From assembly GCF_963855985.1 (NCBI RefSeq), contig NC_087111.1, positions 1,679,001 to 1,743,000 on the forward strand: DNA of 64,000 nt. Direction: 5' to 3'. Positions within the stretch are counted from its first letter, which is position 1. Each line of letters opens with the position of its first letter. Position numbers and translations under genes: made by a program. This stretch comes from Ostrinia nubilalis (lineage: Eukaryota > Arthropoda > Insecta > Lepidoptera > Crambidae). Positions 20,686-31,455 of the stretch are shown here, piece after piece. The notes under the pieces are model-generated. The model was not told the DNA's origin, made no database searches, and saw only the letters and a list, made by a program, of their open reading frames with translations.

Positions 20686-22513
20686 ATCATTTTAATATCC
20701 ATGAAACTTCTTGTTCTCAATGACAGTTGACTGGACGATGCTAATTAAATTATTAAGGCAGACTTTAAGCATCTAACCGTCTCAGTCTCTTTCTATAGCA
20801 TAAAATAAATCTATCCATCTCGGTTTAATCGCGGGCAATATTTTACGAAGATAAGAATGCAAATACAGACAGGATCGTTAAAACATGGCGGATTCAATGC
20901 AAATTGCCGCCCTTTGAAGGCAATTAAGTCTTGTCGCCTTGGAGCTACGAAAAAGTTTACGTTTTAAGAAAAATAAGAAAACTTACTTATGGACATTTTC
21001 TCTACTGCCTGATAAAAAGTTCCTTAGTTAGATTAAAACTACGTCAGCTATGTATGTGAGCTAAATTAAACGAAACCGTAACTTAACTTAGCTATTGGTC
21101 TGAAACACACATTAGGTGGGGCTTATTCAGCATTGTTACATTCAACATTAATGTCTTTAAGATCAGAAATCCAAGATTCATATTTATTTACATGAGCAAA
21201 TCTATCAGAATCTAGGCATTGTTTTAGAAAACTACTGACAAGTACGAATCTACACTCAAGAGCAATCAATATTGCTTAATCACCGGTTTGTAGTATGATA
21301 GAAATCATTTTGCAGGTTTAGCTCCGTAATACTACATAATATAATAAGTAATTTACGTAAATCAAAATAAAAGTGCCGAAGACAAAAAAAATACATTTTA
21401 AATAATTTTGCAAATTTTTACACTTATCTACATAACATAATTATCATTAATTAGTTGGACCAATGCAATTTATTACAAAAATTAAAATCAGCAGCGCCGT
21501 TTTTAAAATATTATGGACATTTCATTCTACTGTACCTACTTTAACTTACCTACTCTGTTATTATATCACAAAGATGTGTTATAACAACATTAAGGCGTAG
21601 TCCATTCTTAAACTTATTCATTATTATTAAAAAAATCAACTCTAACAAACTTCCTACTTCCCTGTTATAAAAGACAGCGATTGGATGAATTAATGAATTC
21701 GTTAAGACGAAACGAGACAATCTGCGACGAGGCGCAGACAACGACTTCAAGACAAAACGGAATTGTATTGCCCTTGGATCTTTGGAAACATTTGGTGTAC
21801 CGTTAATCTTTTTAATACAGTTTTTTTGGGGTCCAAAAAGCTTACAAGGTCAAGTTTAAGGCCTTAATTGAGCCTGAAAAAAGTAAGGGAACAAAACTGT
21901 ACCTACTGAAATTCTTAATAATAAATACATATAGTATTATTGCATTTTAAGTCTTATGTGTGATGTATCTTGTAATGGAAAAATTAAGAACACGAAGCTC
22001 CGTAAAAATGTAAAACAAATTTTGATACGCTCTCATCCAAATACTGTAATAAAATCCAATATCTGTTTGATAGATTCAAATAATCTAAGAACTTAATCCA
22101 AAGACTTCTTAGTAGGCTATAGACTAGACATGTCTGGAATTTAATATTAAGTCGCGGCGTGCGTTACGTAAAATAATTCGAAATTACGTAAAATAAGGGC
22201 GTATCTATTTAGGTAAATTAAAATATCATACTTAGTGGTCTCAATTAACGAAATCAATAAATAATAGGCTATGAAGAATAATGTGCTATATTATTTCTTC
22301 TGAACAAGGGTCAGGCAATATAAGGAGACATTCTGTATGAGCTGTCAAAAAGTTGTAAAATACCGTTTGACATCACTTGTCTTGTAAGTTTTTTCCAATT
22401 TTTATGATTTCAAGTCGAATAAAAATGTTATATTAATATAGCAACTAAATGAAACTAACCGGCGTTTTCATGCATAGCTTAATAGTCGTCATTCATTGAC
22501 AATTTATTTGTGA
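20686..22513. other. No gene or repeat recognised
   Basis: About 1.8 kb of AT-rich sequence. The minus-strand ORF at 21550 has no domain and no supporting context. Confidence 0.45.
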
Positions 22514-22744
22514 ACTAGCTTTCCGCTCGCGGCTTCGCCCGTGTGGAATTTTGTCTGTCACAGAAAAAGTTTATCGCGCGCTTCCCTGTTTCAAAAACGG
22601 GGATAAAAACTATCCTATGTCCTTTCCCGGGACTCAAACTATCTCTATGCCAAATTTCATCAAAGTCGGTTCAGTGGTTTAGGCGTGAAAGTAAGACAGA
22701 CAGACAGATAGAGTTACTTTCGCATTTATAATATTAGTATAGAT
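22514..22744 (-). mobile_element. Helitron-like short element (Lep1-like), near full
   Basis: The plus strand opens ACTAGCTTTCCGCTCGCGGC and closes ATTTATAATATTAGTATAGA. All internal blocks of 12211-12434 are present in reverse. The ORF at 22543 lies wholly inside and is not a gene. Confidence 0.75.
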
Positions 22745-23221
22745 ATTGCACGCCTGTCTTGTAGAGTACATAGAAGGCTTAAGCCTTAATCTAATATCTT
22801 CAAAAGCATCCAAAGCTTACTGATCATTTTCTATCTAGGTAATTAGAGTCATTGGGCTAAAGCGGAAAATCCAGAGGCGAGACGTGTCCAGGGTTTAGGG
22901 TTTCGTAATGAACGAAGAAAAACGGTTCAAAACATCGTTCTTTATTTGTAAAAAAAGGTTAATTTATTCAAGAACTAAAGTAGCCAAAAAGAAAGAGGGA
23001 CCTCCTTGAACCCTATGTTGTCTTATAAATATTTCTAAGATAGAACCACACACAATAGTATAAAAGAAGCATTGATTGTTTTTTTTTGGCAAAGACAAAA
23101 TTTTATTATTCACCAAAAATTTTATGCCAAATGCTTAAAATTTGGCCTAGTATCTAGCCTTATTAGGCAAACTTCAGTTAAATCTATCTTCAAGCCATCG
23201 TCATCTTAAAGTTAAGGTTTA
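22745..23221. other. No gene or repeat recognised
   Basis: AT-rich text without a coding pattern. Confidence 0.4.
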
Positions 23222-23508
23222 AGGCTGAGTTGCACCACCTTATTTTAACCGTGACCATAACCATAATCGGTGTTTTTTGCATGGATTTTGACAGACTTTT
23301 GACGTTTGTTAAAGTTAAAGTAAAGGCCTATTCAGACCTAAGCGGTATTCACTACCGTCTGCGGCAGAGAAAACCCAGTGGGTATACGGTAATAATACTG
23401 TTCAGACATAAGCGGTATTTGCTACCGCGTGGTATGTACCTCTACCCACAGCGGCAGTGAATATCGCTCAGATTTGAATAGGCCTTAAGATGAAATCCAG
23501 CCTGAGCC
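23222..23508 (+). mobile_element. MITE family M1 (AGGCTGAGTTGCACCA), split by another MITE
   Basis: The left part runs AGGCTGAGTTGCACCACCTT to GTTAAAGTTAAAG. The right part resumes AGATG and ends in a diverged AGCCTGAGCCT. Uninterrupted copies at 47025-47146 and 60794-60909 show the original continuity across the break at 23321. Confidence 0.75.
23323..23485. mobile_element. MITE family M2 nested inside M1
   Basis: Inverted ends AAGGCCTATTCAGACCTAAG / TTTGAATAGGCCT with TA on each side (23321-23322 and 23486-23487). The core alternates GCGGTATT and CTACCGC-type text. Only one copy was seen in the window. Confidence 0.75.
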
Positions 23509-24034
23509 TAAAATGTAGCATTTTGCTTTAATATCTTGTTAATAGAAAAATTTATAGGGAACCCACCAATATCATCCAACCCGCAAAAGACGAAGAATTT
23601 TTTTTAATCTAATCCAGGATCCAGCTTTATTGTACTCATTAGCCGGGCTGGCTCTTAACGAGCTAGACGGTTGCTAAGTCAGAACAGACCCTCTATCCCG
23701 TTTCAATTTCAACCTTGTAGCATCAAGCTAAGGTTAAATTTCGAAGACCAAAAATAGGGGTGTGATCGCCATCCCTAAACGCAGATAAGCGATTGACAAT
23801 CGATTTAATTTTGGACTTTATTTTGTAAGCATTGGCGTTCTTTTTGCAAGTATACGACAGAATGAAAAAACTGCGCTTCTGAAAGAATTCTACGCAAATA
23901 ATTTGCTGTCTTGTGTCAAAAGTGTTAAAGTAGGAAATTGGTAATTAAGAGAAAGGATATGGGTAAGATTTGCTCATTTAATAAGTACAAATAGCCAAAT
24001 CTTCCAATGAGGTGAGAGTTATTAAAATGGTTCA
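23509..24034. other. No gene recognised
   Basis: AT-rich, no convincing ORF or repeat. Confidence 0.4.
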
Positions 24035-24350
24035 ATCATCATCATCATCATCATCTCAGCCATAGGACGTCCACTCCCCCAATGCTTTCCATGTTACCCG
24101 GTTGGTAGCGGCTTGCGTCCAGCGCTTTCCTGCTACCTTTATGATGTCGTCGGTCCACCTTGTGGGTGGACGTCCCACGCTGCGTTTTCCGGTACGTGGC
24201 CTCCACTCCAGAACTTTGCTGCCCCATCGGCCGTCAGTTCTGCGTACTATGTGCCCTGCCCAGTGCCACTTCAGCTTGCTAATCCGTCGGGCTATGTCAG
24301 CGACTTCAGTTAGTTTACGGATTTCCTCATTTCTGATTCAATCTCGTAAA
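24035..24350 (-). mobile_element. RTE-like LINE fragment, subfamily B, long copy
   Basis: Starts with an ATC run, then CTCAGCCATAGGACGTCCAC, and extends to GATTTCCTCATTTCTGATTC. In reverse that covers the same coding blocks as 13119-13437. A short deletion removes CTGCTGAACATAGGCC next to the end. The plus-strand ORFs at 24102 and 24113 are antisense shadows. Confidence 0.8.
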
Positions 24351-25060
24351 TGGTTCACAATATTTCGATAAAATTTAATCGTTATAGATAAGTAGGCTGA
24401 TGATTCACAGTATCTTTTAAATTCTCTAACTAAAGGAAGACCGTTTAAAGCTAGGTAGAAAGATATGAGACTAACTTTTCATTTTACTCGCTAGAAATCC
24501 ACCCATTTTATAGAAAGTAAACTGCGTTATAAATTCTTGTTGCTACATTGTTGTACTAAAACAGTACACGCAATTTTAAAATTCTGTCTGAATTTAGCGT
24601 GGCAAAGCAAAGATACAGTGTAGCATACTGCAGTAATTTCATTTCAAAATCTCTGTCCAATATGCGCCAGGACATGACTGATATGTTGTGTGTAGAGCGT
24701 GCCGCCATCATCAGCGGAAAAAGCAAGCATTATGTTAGGTTTTAGTTCTGAGTTTGAATAAGAGATGGCGCTGTTCCGTTTTCACTTCATTTCAGGAATC
24801 ATATTTTTTTCTGTCTAAATAAAGCAAGTGAAAACATTAAAAACAAATCTTGCAATCTCGGGAATTGGTTTCATTGCAATGCTTACTGATAGTGACTGTT
24901 CCACAAGATAGCAAGATCATACTGAGTGACATGGTCCTTCGAGCCGGATGCTGGTTCATTAATTTATTAATAACGTTGCTTTTAACCCTCTACCTAATAA
25001 AGTTACTTCTTAAGCAATGATGGAAAGATTATGCCCGTTTTCACCATCAATCCCTAATTT
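24351..25060. other. No gene recognised
   Basis: AT-rich flank of the BEL/Pao fragment, no coding pattern recognised. Confidence 0.4.
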
Positions 25061-26239
25061 TTAAGTGACCCCTATGAAAACAAAATTCCTGTTATGTGTT
25101 ACCATATGAGGTGGAAGTCCATCTTCCTTCAGCAGAACAAGCGTGTCGACTTCTAGGGAGTACTTGCATGAATGCCATTTGGCTCTTTGCTGAAGTTCTG
25201 CAATGTACTCTTTGCTCCATCTCGTCCAAAAGTGCTGGCGTAATTGCTCAATGCGTTGAAAGCGTGTTAGCTTGCTGATAGAGCAGTCTGCGTAGCTCGA
25301 GTTCGGCAGGGCGGTGAGAGGGCGGCCGATGAGGAAGTGGCCGGGCGTGAGTGGCGTCAGGTCTGCGGGGTCCGACGACAACGGAGAGAGTGGCCGAGAG
25401 TTAAGTATCGCCTCGATTTGCACTAACGTGGTAGTGAGCTCTTCGAACGTAAGGTTACAATTTCCCAGCACTCTATTCAAATGAAATTTAACTGACTTAA
25501 CGCCAGCCTCCCAGAGACCTCCAAAATTAGGACTATACGCAGGTATGAAATGAAAATTAATACTTTCCTGCGCCATGTCCGAAGCCAACGAATCACAATT
25601 GCCTTTTAAAAATTTCGAAATCTCGTTAACCGCTCCTACGAATGAGGTACCGTTATCTGAAAATATGTGAGAGGGTTTTCCTCTGCGTGAGATGAATCTG
25701 CGCAGCGCGAGAAGGTAATTATTACTTGTTAAATCACCCACTAGCTCAAGGTGTACCGCTTTGGTCGTGAAACATACAAAAATTGCAATGTACGATTTAG
25801 TGAGTCTACAGCCACGGCCTGTGCGACTAGCGACAGCCATAGGACCTGCATAGTCTACGCCTACACTATCAAATGGGTATCCACCTGGTTGAAGTCGCTG
25901 CAGCGGCAAATTTCCCATTAATGGGTTAAAAGTCTTACCCTTCATGCGATTACAACGTACGCATTGACGATAACATTTTCTTGCTAAGTTGCGGCCGCCT
26001 ATCGGCCAATAAGTTTCCCTAATGGTAGCCAACAGCAGTTGAGGGCCGGCATGCATCATTTTTTTATGTTCAGATTCGAAAATTAATTTAGTTACTAAAT
26101 GAGTGGACTGTATAATAATAGGATGTTTCTTTTCAAATGAAAATTCTGAATTAGATAAACGACCACCAACGCGAATCAAATTATTACTATCTAAATAAAC
26201 ATTGAACTTAATCAGTGGGCTTTTGCTAGGCAAATCCAA
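25061..26239 (-). pseudogene. BEL/Pao retrotransposon integrase, truncated polyprotein fragment
   Basis: 392 codons without a stop. The N-terminal part has NNLIRVGGRLSNSEF, a lead-in typical of BEL/Pao. A zinc-binding HHCC follows (H58, H63, C93, C96), then the integrase core with D129 in VGVDYAGP, D195 in FSDNGTSF and E244 in GGLWEAGVKS. Next comes the post-core region with LNSRPLSP and TPGHFLIGRP. In life this domain joins element cDNA to the host genome. The first codon is TTG just after an in-frame TGA, and this point is the hinge of a palindrome. Homology ends at LPPH, so the C-terminus is also lost. No protease, polymerase or LTRs are visible. Confidence 0.9.
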
Positions 26240-26442
26240 TCATTCCCAGAATACAGTTTATTAATGGGAAATAAGGATTTGCCTAGCAAAAGCCCACTGA
26301 TTAAGTTCAATGTTTATTTAGATAGTAATAATTTGATTCGCGTTGGTGGTCGTTTATCTAATTCAGAATTTTCATTTGAAAAGAAACATCCTATTATTAT
26401 ACAGTCCACTAATTTAGTTACTAAATTAATTTTCGAATCTGA
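26070..26442. repeat. Inverted duplication of BEL/Pao integrase start (168-bp arms)
   Basis: The arms 26070-26237 and 26275-26442 are near-perfect reverse complements separated by 37 bp. The right arm has the better lead-in (AATAAGGATTTGCC), so it may be nearer the ancestral order. Such head-to-head structures commonly arise by template switching or break repair. Confidence 0.85.
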
Positions 26443-26578
26443 ATTAGATAAACGACATCCAACAGACAGTGAGTTTATTGATTTTAGTCGTTTTTCAAAA
26501 CTTTCTAGGCTTCAACGCACTGTGGCTTTACTTAGGATGGATAGTCGCCGGCCCTGTCAGTCGCGGTCGTGTATCTGA
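26264..26578 (+). pseudogene. BEL/Pao fragment, rearranged second copy
   Basis: Residues 4-60 repeat the start of the minus-strand ORF. After the arm the frame jumps to SEFIDFSRFSKLSRLQRTVA, which looks like the segment just before the integrase in BEL/Pao polyproteins. The order is therefore scrambled compared with a normal element. It then enters unrelated text and stops. Confidence 0.7.
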
Positions 26579-26607
26579 TTTTCCACACATTAAATGCAAC
26601 TTTACTC

Positions 26608-26707
26608 TCTGTCTGTTGGATGTCGTTTATCTAATTCAGAATTTTCATTTGAAAAGAAACATCCTATTATTATACAGTCCACTCATTTAGTAACTAAATT
26701 AATTTCA
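26608..26707 (+). repeat. Third partial copy of the BEL/Pao arm
   Basis: CTGTCTGTTGGATGTCGTTT (reverse complement of text at 26449-26469) leads into TCTAATTCAGAATTTTCATT and on to ACTAAATTAATTT, repeating the right arm directly. The AATCCAACAGACAG motif also occurs near 26777. Confidence 0.75.
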
Positions 26708-26760
26708 TGAAGGGAATCAGGTATATTTTAAAGTAAAAATGCGAAATAATTTCAACAGAC

Positions 26761-27123
26761 TTGTGTACTGATCGAATCCAACAGACAGAGTGTAAAACAA
26801 AAGAATGCCGAATGATTTTTCACTGTCACAATATCCAAATAGGTTTTATATGGCAACTTTATGTCCTGGGAGCACTTACGAATGCGTATAAAAGCAAGTC
26901 CATTCACCTGTATAAGAGCAGGAATAATACTTACCGTTTACCCACTCCCATGATCAGAACTACTTTTGGACGTCGTTTTAGTCGATTTCTCCATGCACAC
27001 ATATTTAATAAAGTTAGCAAAATCATCACAATACCCGAAACGCTATTCGAAGCCAAAATTAAGTTCAAGAGATGGATAGGTGAATTAACTTACTCAGAAA
27101 CCGAAAATCTTTTAATTAATTAG
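26761..27123 (+). CDS. LINE reverse transcriptase C-terminal tail (partial)
   Basis: Residues from about 40 on resemble the tail at 11322-11675: YRLPTPMIRTTFGRRFSRFL, then AHIFNKV and a basic end. The first 35 residues look unrelated, so the true LINE part probably starts near 26870. The TAG at 27121-27123 is followed by a LINE-style 3' UTR. No catalytic part is present. Confidence 0.6.
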   Translation: MCTDRIQQTECKTKECRMIFHCHNIQIGFIWQLYVLGALTNAYKSKSIHLYKSRNNTYRLPTPMIRTTFGRRFSRFLHAHIFNKVSKIITIPETLFEAKIKFKRWIGELTYSETENLLIN

Positions 27124-27521
27124 AACTTTTTAGGAACCACAGACAAAAAAAAACAAACACATAAACACACAATATGCTGGTGTTCTAATGTTACGCACTG
27201 TTTTATTTTATTTATTTTTGGTTTATTCTTTCCCTTTTCCTTTTTTTTTTTTTTGTTTATATAGACTGTTTCACTACACTTAGGTATAGCTGAACTGTAC
27301 CGCGCTGTGCCAGTCACTTTAATTTTGCAAACTGCACTGTTTGGGCCACCAAGATACAGGCTATGCCTAGTTTGGGGCCCACTGTTATTGATATATATCT
27401 TGCTCTTTTTTCTTACTGTTATTGTTAACACATCTTGCCTTTATTATTTTGTAATGCAAAATGTAACCTGTGCCTATTTAAATAAATACTTTTTTCATTT
27501 TCATTTCATTTTCATTTTCAT
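27124..27521 (+). mobile_element. LINE 3' UTR with (TTTTCA)n tail
   Basis: Contiguous with the LINE tail. It ends with AAATAAATACTTTTTTCATT and then repeated TTTTCA units at about 27497-27521, which serve as the element tail. ORFs overlapping here are composition-driven. Confidence 0.6.
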
Positions 27522-28494
27522 ATCACTCGCGATCGCGAACAACAGGTATAATACTCGTTAATTCCCCATGATAAAATATGTGTTCCATGTAGTTTTTCCG
27601 CTATATTGTGCACATACCCTCTCATCGACAGAACTTTATATCGATAACGAGCGCAAACTGCCGGGAGACTGAACTAGTAATCAAAATTTATTATTCAATG
27701 GAAAGTTGACTGATAAAGGCACTCTCTGTGGCAACAGTGTTTTTTAACTATTTTTGAAGTAAAAAGTTCGATAACATAGTGTCTGAATTATTAAATATTA
27801 CTGGACGTTTTGGTAGAGAAACTCACTGACCTACCTTTTAATAACGCCCTTTAAAATGACCTGAAATTTGAACTTTATAATTCCATTACCAAAGTAAAAG
27901 TCACTTTATTTATTCGTAAAATAACCAACGAAACACTCGATATTTCACGATAACACCCTTTGGAGGCGTTAACGAGTTTTCTTTCATAAAATAAATGCAT
28001 AAACCTCATTTTCTGTGCAAGCAGCCGCGGTTGTTGCTTTGGAAGTAAAGTTTATTTTAAATCAACGACTTTATTGGATTTTATTAAAAATTCCAGTGGA
28101 AAATCTCTATTAAACGAGTTTTGTATTTGACTGAGTCTTCTAAATTATCAAAGTTCTGTATCAGATTGGTATCTAGGTACTACTAATTTAGTTTACACAA
28201 CTTAACAAAATTGAGTCTAAACTGATATTTTACGTGGTTTGTTAGTTTGTAACGTTTTCATAATTAAATCGCTCAAGGAAAGTTGATTAATTTTATCAAG
28301 TAGGTAGGTACGAAAGTACCTTCACTCTTTCGAATAAGTTTCAAACTCAAATGACCTAATGTATAACGTTGACACTGACAGCCAGATGAGCTAAGCAATT
28401 ACCAAGTTAGATCGATTGTGACATATGTCAAAAATGATGTCCACGGACATCATTTGAGCATGCGTGACACTTTTGAGGCGCTTACGCCCGTATT
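27522..28494. other. No gene or repeat recognised
   Basis: About 970 bp, AT-rich, no coding pattern. Confidence 0.45.
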
Positions 28495-28630
28495 CACAAA
28501 CGATGCTTGTTTAAGTGTAGAAGCAATTCGAAAGCACAGCGTTGAATAGAGCTCTGTGATTGGTTCGTGTGTCACCCTGTGCGTCCACGCGCACTGTGAG
28601 ACGTCATAGTAATGTTTTCAAATACTGGCG
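28495..28630 (+). mobile_element. MITE family M3, full copy
   Basis: Ends CGCCCGTATTCACAAACGAT and, on the right, AAATACTGGCG, flanked by TA at 28493-28494 and 28631-28632. The core matches the copy at 9499. Confidence 0.8.
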
Positions 28631-29054
28631 TAAATGTTGTATCTTCCCTTTATGTTTTCTTTAAGAAGTAATAATAATGTTTGAAGTAACACGAGTTTAA
28701 GCTATTCTTAGAATAATTTCCTTATATTGAAGTTACTAATTCCCAAGTATTGAGTTAATTTTCTCCTCGTTAACTTACTAAGTTACACGCAAAGGTGTTA
28801 TTTATGCTTAATCAGGTTATTTAACTTGATCCCTATTAAATTGAAACTTCGTTGAGGTTTGAGCAAGAGGTAACACCAAATAATTTAATTTACGAATCAT
28901 AATATTCAATTATGATAAATTAGTAATACAAGTATAAGGTAATCTAAGGTATTCTACTAGCAAGTATGATACATTGAATTATTTGATATTTAATCTGACA
29001 TTACAACACTTGACCATAATTTTATAAGAACATCTTATAAAATTTATTTATTTT
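28631..29054. other. No gene recognised
   Basis: AT-rich, nothing recognised. Confidence 0.4.
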
Positions 29055-29112
29055 TGTAAGAACTATTTATTAGTCTAAACAAATAAATAAATTTTGACTT
29101 TGACTTTGACTT
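29055..29112 (+). mobile_element. LINE 3' tail scrap with TTTGAC units
   Basis: Matches 1211-1275 base for base over most of its length, including TATTAGTCTAAACAAATAAA and the TTTGAC repeats. It is a heavily 5'-truncated insertion of the same LINE family as the one at the window start. Confidence 0.75.
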
Positions 29113-29810
29113 AAGAGCCATTTTACATTTTCGTGCGAATTTCTAAGATTTTGGAAGCATGAATTACTATCTTAAGCAACACCCAGAGATTATTTAATAA
29201 CTACGAAAGATAGGTCAATCCTTGTTGTTGACCATTAATGAAACGGATTTACTAAAACTCTTTTGCTTAATTCACAGTGCCCCATCTCCCACAACCATTT
29301 TACGAAAAAATTGCCGCAGACTCATTTTCAAAGTCCTGTATCTATTATTTATGCTCATATAATAAGCTTAAAAATATATAGTAATCATCGGACATATATT
29401 CTTGTAGTCCATTAATGAAATAGATTCTTGAATTTCATTACCATTATTGAGTAAAATCTAAAAATAATTTGGCAAATTTGAAGATTAACGTCACATTTTG
29501 ATCGTGGTTTTTGGTTTAAAAACACAGCATAAACTGCAATAAAAGTATCCCAAAATAAAGAATATTCATTGTAGAATTAATTTCTACAGTTATTGTTTAA
29601 ATATTAGTAACCACTTTGTCAAAATATTGATGTGAATATCAGTATAAATTACAATGCGCAAGCCGACATCGATTAGTATGGCGCGAGCGCCCGTCAAGGC
29701 AGGACCTGTGTCATTTTTCCCGCCGTGACGTTTACGTGCGTTCGTGTCGTAAAGCGGTGATTTGTACGGCGACCAAATACATTTGATACTATGCCGAGAG
29801 GCTGTTTCGA
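29113..29810. other. No gene recognised; GC-richer patch at the right
   Basis: Mostly AT-rich. From about 29653 to 29810 the text becomes GC-rich (GGCGCGAGCGCCCGTCAAGG), which may be another element joined to the SINE tail. The source was not identified. Confidence 0.4.
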
Positions 29811-29931
29811 GTCGGCCGGCCGAGCAGAAATTGAAATGATGAATTTTAATTTCTTTGACGGATCTGGGTGTAACTATGTATAATATGTAGGTACCATTTA
29901 TTTAATTTAATAAATAAATTATAAAAAAGTA
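29811..29931 (+). mobile_element. tRNA-derived SINE, 5'-truncated copy
   Basis: GCCGAGCAGAAATTGAAATG, then ATGAATTTTAATTTCT and TCTGGGTGTAACTATGTATA match the body of the SINE at 42098-42262. The tRNA-like head with A and B boxes is absent or replaced. Confidence 0.75.
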
Positions 29932-29942
29932 TATCCATTATG

Positions 29943-30025
29943 ATAGCACCCTTAACACAAGCATATTGGTTGCCTACTTTTGGACTAGATGGCGCTGTGA
30001 AATTGTCCAAAGATTTGTTTATTTA
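29943..30025 (+). mobile_element. LINE 3' end (AACACAAGC type)
   Basis: ATAGCACCCTTAACACAAGC, GGCGCTGTGAAATTGTCC and a TTTATTTATTT tail. A second copy lies at 43882-43960. This 3' end style is common in Lepidoptera, from memory. No coding is present. Confidence 0.55.
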
Positions 30026-30507
30026 TTTATCCGCTTTGAGTTTTGTTTCGTGAAGAAGAAAAAGAAGCGTTTTGTTTTGTTGTTAAATCTATACTAATAA
30101 AAGAGGAAAGATTTAATTGTTTGTTTGTTTGTTTGGAGGCAATAGGCTCCGAAAAAAATGTCTTTCACGATTTAGAATCCTAATTTTTTTCTATGTAGGC
30201 TATAAAATATTTTCAAAAACTTTAGTCCAAAATCTTTGATAAAATTCGACGTTTAATAAATAAATTAGATAACATGTTAATACTTTTTTTTTCAGTACGA
30301 TTTTAGTACTTGTTTTTCAGAAATTCTACGATTTAACTAAACTTCTAAAGTGTTTATATTTTATGCATAATTTATTAACTTCTAAAATATACATAAAATA
30401 ATATATCCTATTGATAGACGACGTGCTTCGTATTTTATTAAAATTATTACCTGACTAGGTTAAAAAGGTGTGGAATGTTATTTTGGAGATAACTTGGTTC
30501 CATAGAA

Positions 30508-31455
30508 ATATAGAGAGATGCTAAGTAATGCGCTGAGTTCGAAACGCAGTGTCGTATTAGAAATTCACACACACAAAGAAATCAAATTATGTGCTCATTA
30601 TCCATTGCGGTATCAGTATTCAACGTTCGAATAATCTTTAGTACTATGCAAGCAATATAAACTGTTTACACAATGACGTCGCTACTGTCATCATTGCTTT
30701 CACAAGCAATATGTTCCAATTTGTCCCTTGTCACATTTCCCTTTATAGTCTTTTTCACCTAAGATGATCCGTATGACGTTTCAAGTTTGAAAGATTTAGA
30801 GATGTCACATAACTAAACCATAGCGATTTATCTATCAATTTTTTTCGAAGAGTTAGTAAAACCTACTTTTAGAGGAATATTTTGTATAGGTGTTATTTAA
30901 CAAAAAACATGTTTTTTTTAATTACAAATATTATTGTAACAATTTTTTATTGATAATATTCAAATTTCATGGTTCGTGTTCAAAAAAACGATTCCTTAAA
31001 AGTACTGGTTCTGTTTCTTTAAATTAAAAACTATTAATTTTTTTTCAATGCGTTTATTAAAGTCAATAATCGAAAAATATAGTTGATTTTTGTGATGTTT
31101 TTAATAACTAAGCATTCACTGCAATCGATTAATGAACCGCGGAAATAATCGATTTTATTATACAAGAAATAGGTACCTCAGCACTAAATCTATTCCGTTT
31201 CACACATTGCGTACATTAAATAAAAAATATTTTTACATCGTATTTAATTAGAATATAATCAATAGACTCAGATTTTACTATTATATTTCAAGACAAGTAG
31301 TTTTTTTTTTTTTATTATATTGCTAATAAAATACAAAATAAATATTTTTTCAAAAATATTCTGCATTATGTAGTATGCGTAATATGGATAACCTTGAAGT
31401 GTCATACGGATCATCTTACGTGAAAAAGACTATAGTTTCTGTGATCTGTGCTTGT
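30508..31455 (+). repeat. Unclassified dispersed repeat, copy 1, interrupted
   Basis: The left part (30508-30745) and the short right part (31435-31455) together match 44157-44520, sharing CAACGTTCGAATAATCTTT, ATTGCTTTCACAAGCAAT-like text, CACATTTCCCTTTA and GTTTCTGTGATCTGTG. The middle is a nested MITE. No coding was recognised. Confidence 0.7.
30746..31432. mobile_element. TA-flanked MITE, 687 bp, with documented empty site
   Basis: Ends TAGTCTTTTTCACCTAAGAT and (right, reversed) TAGTCTTTTTCACGTAAGAT. Inverted similarity extends about 40 bases. TA flanks lie at 30744-30745 and 31433-31434. The paralogous site at 44520 reads CCCTTTAGTTTCTG without the insert. The core is very AT-rich and non-coding. 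Confidence 0.85.

Noticed and set aside
24035..24060. Interspersed short repeats (ATC units) as a CRISPR-like or satellite array
   Set aside because: These are the short microsatellite tails of RTE-like subfamily B copies. There are no spaced repeats of equal length, and this is a eukaryotic sequence.
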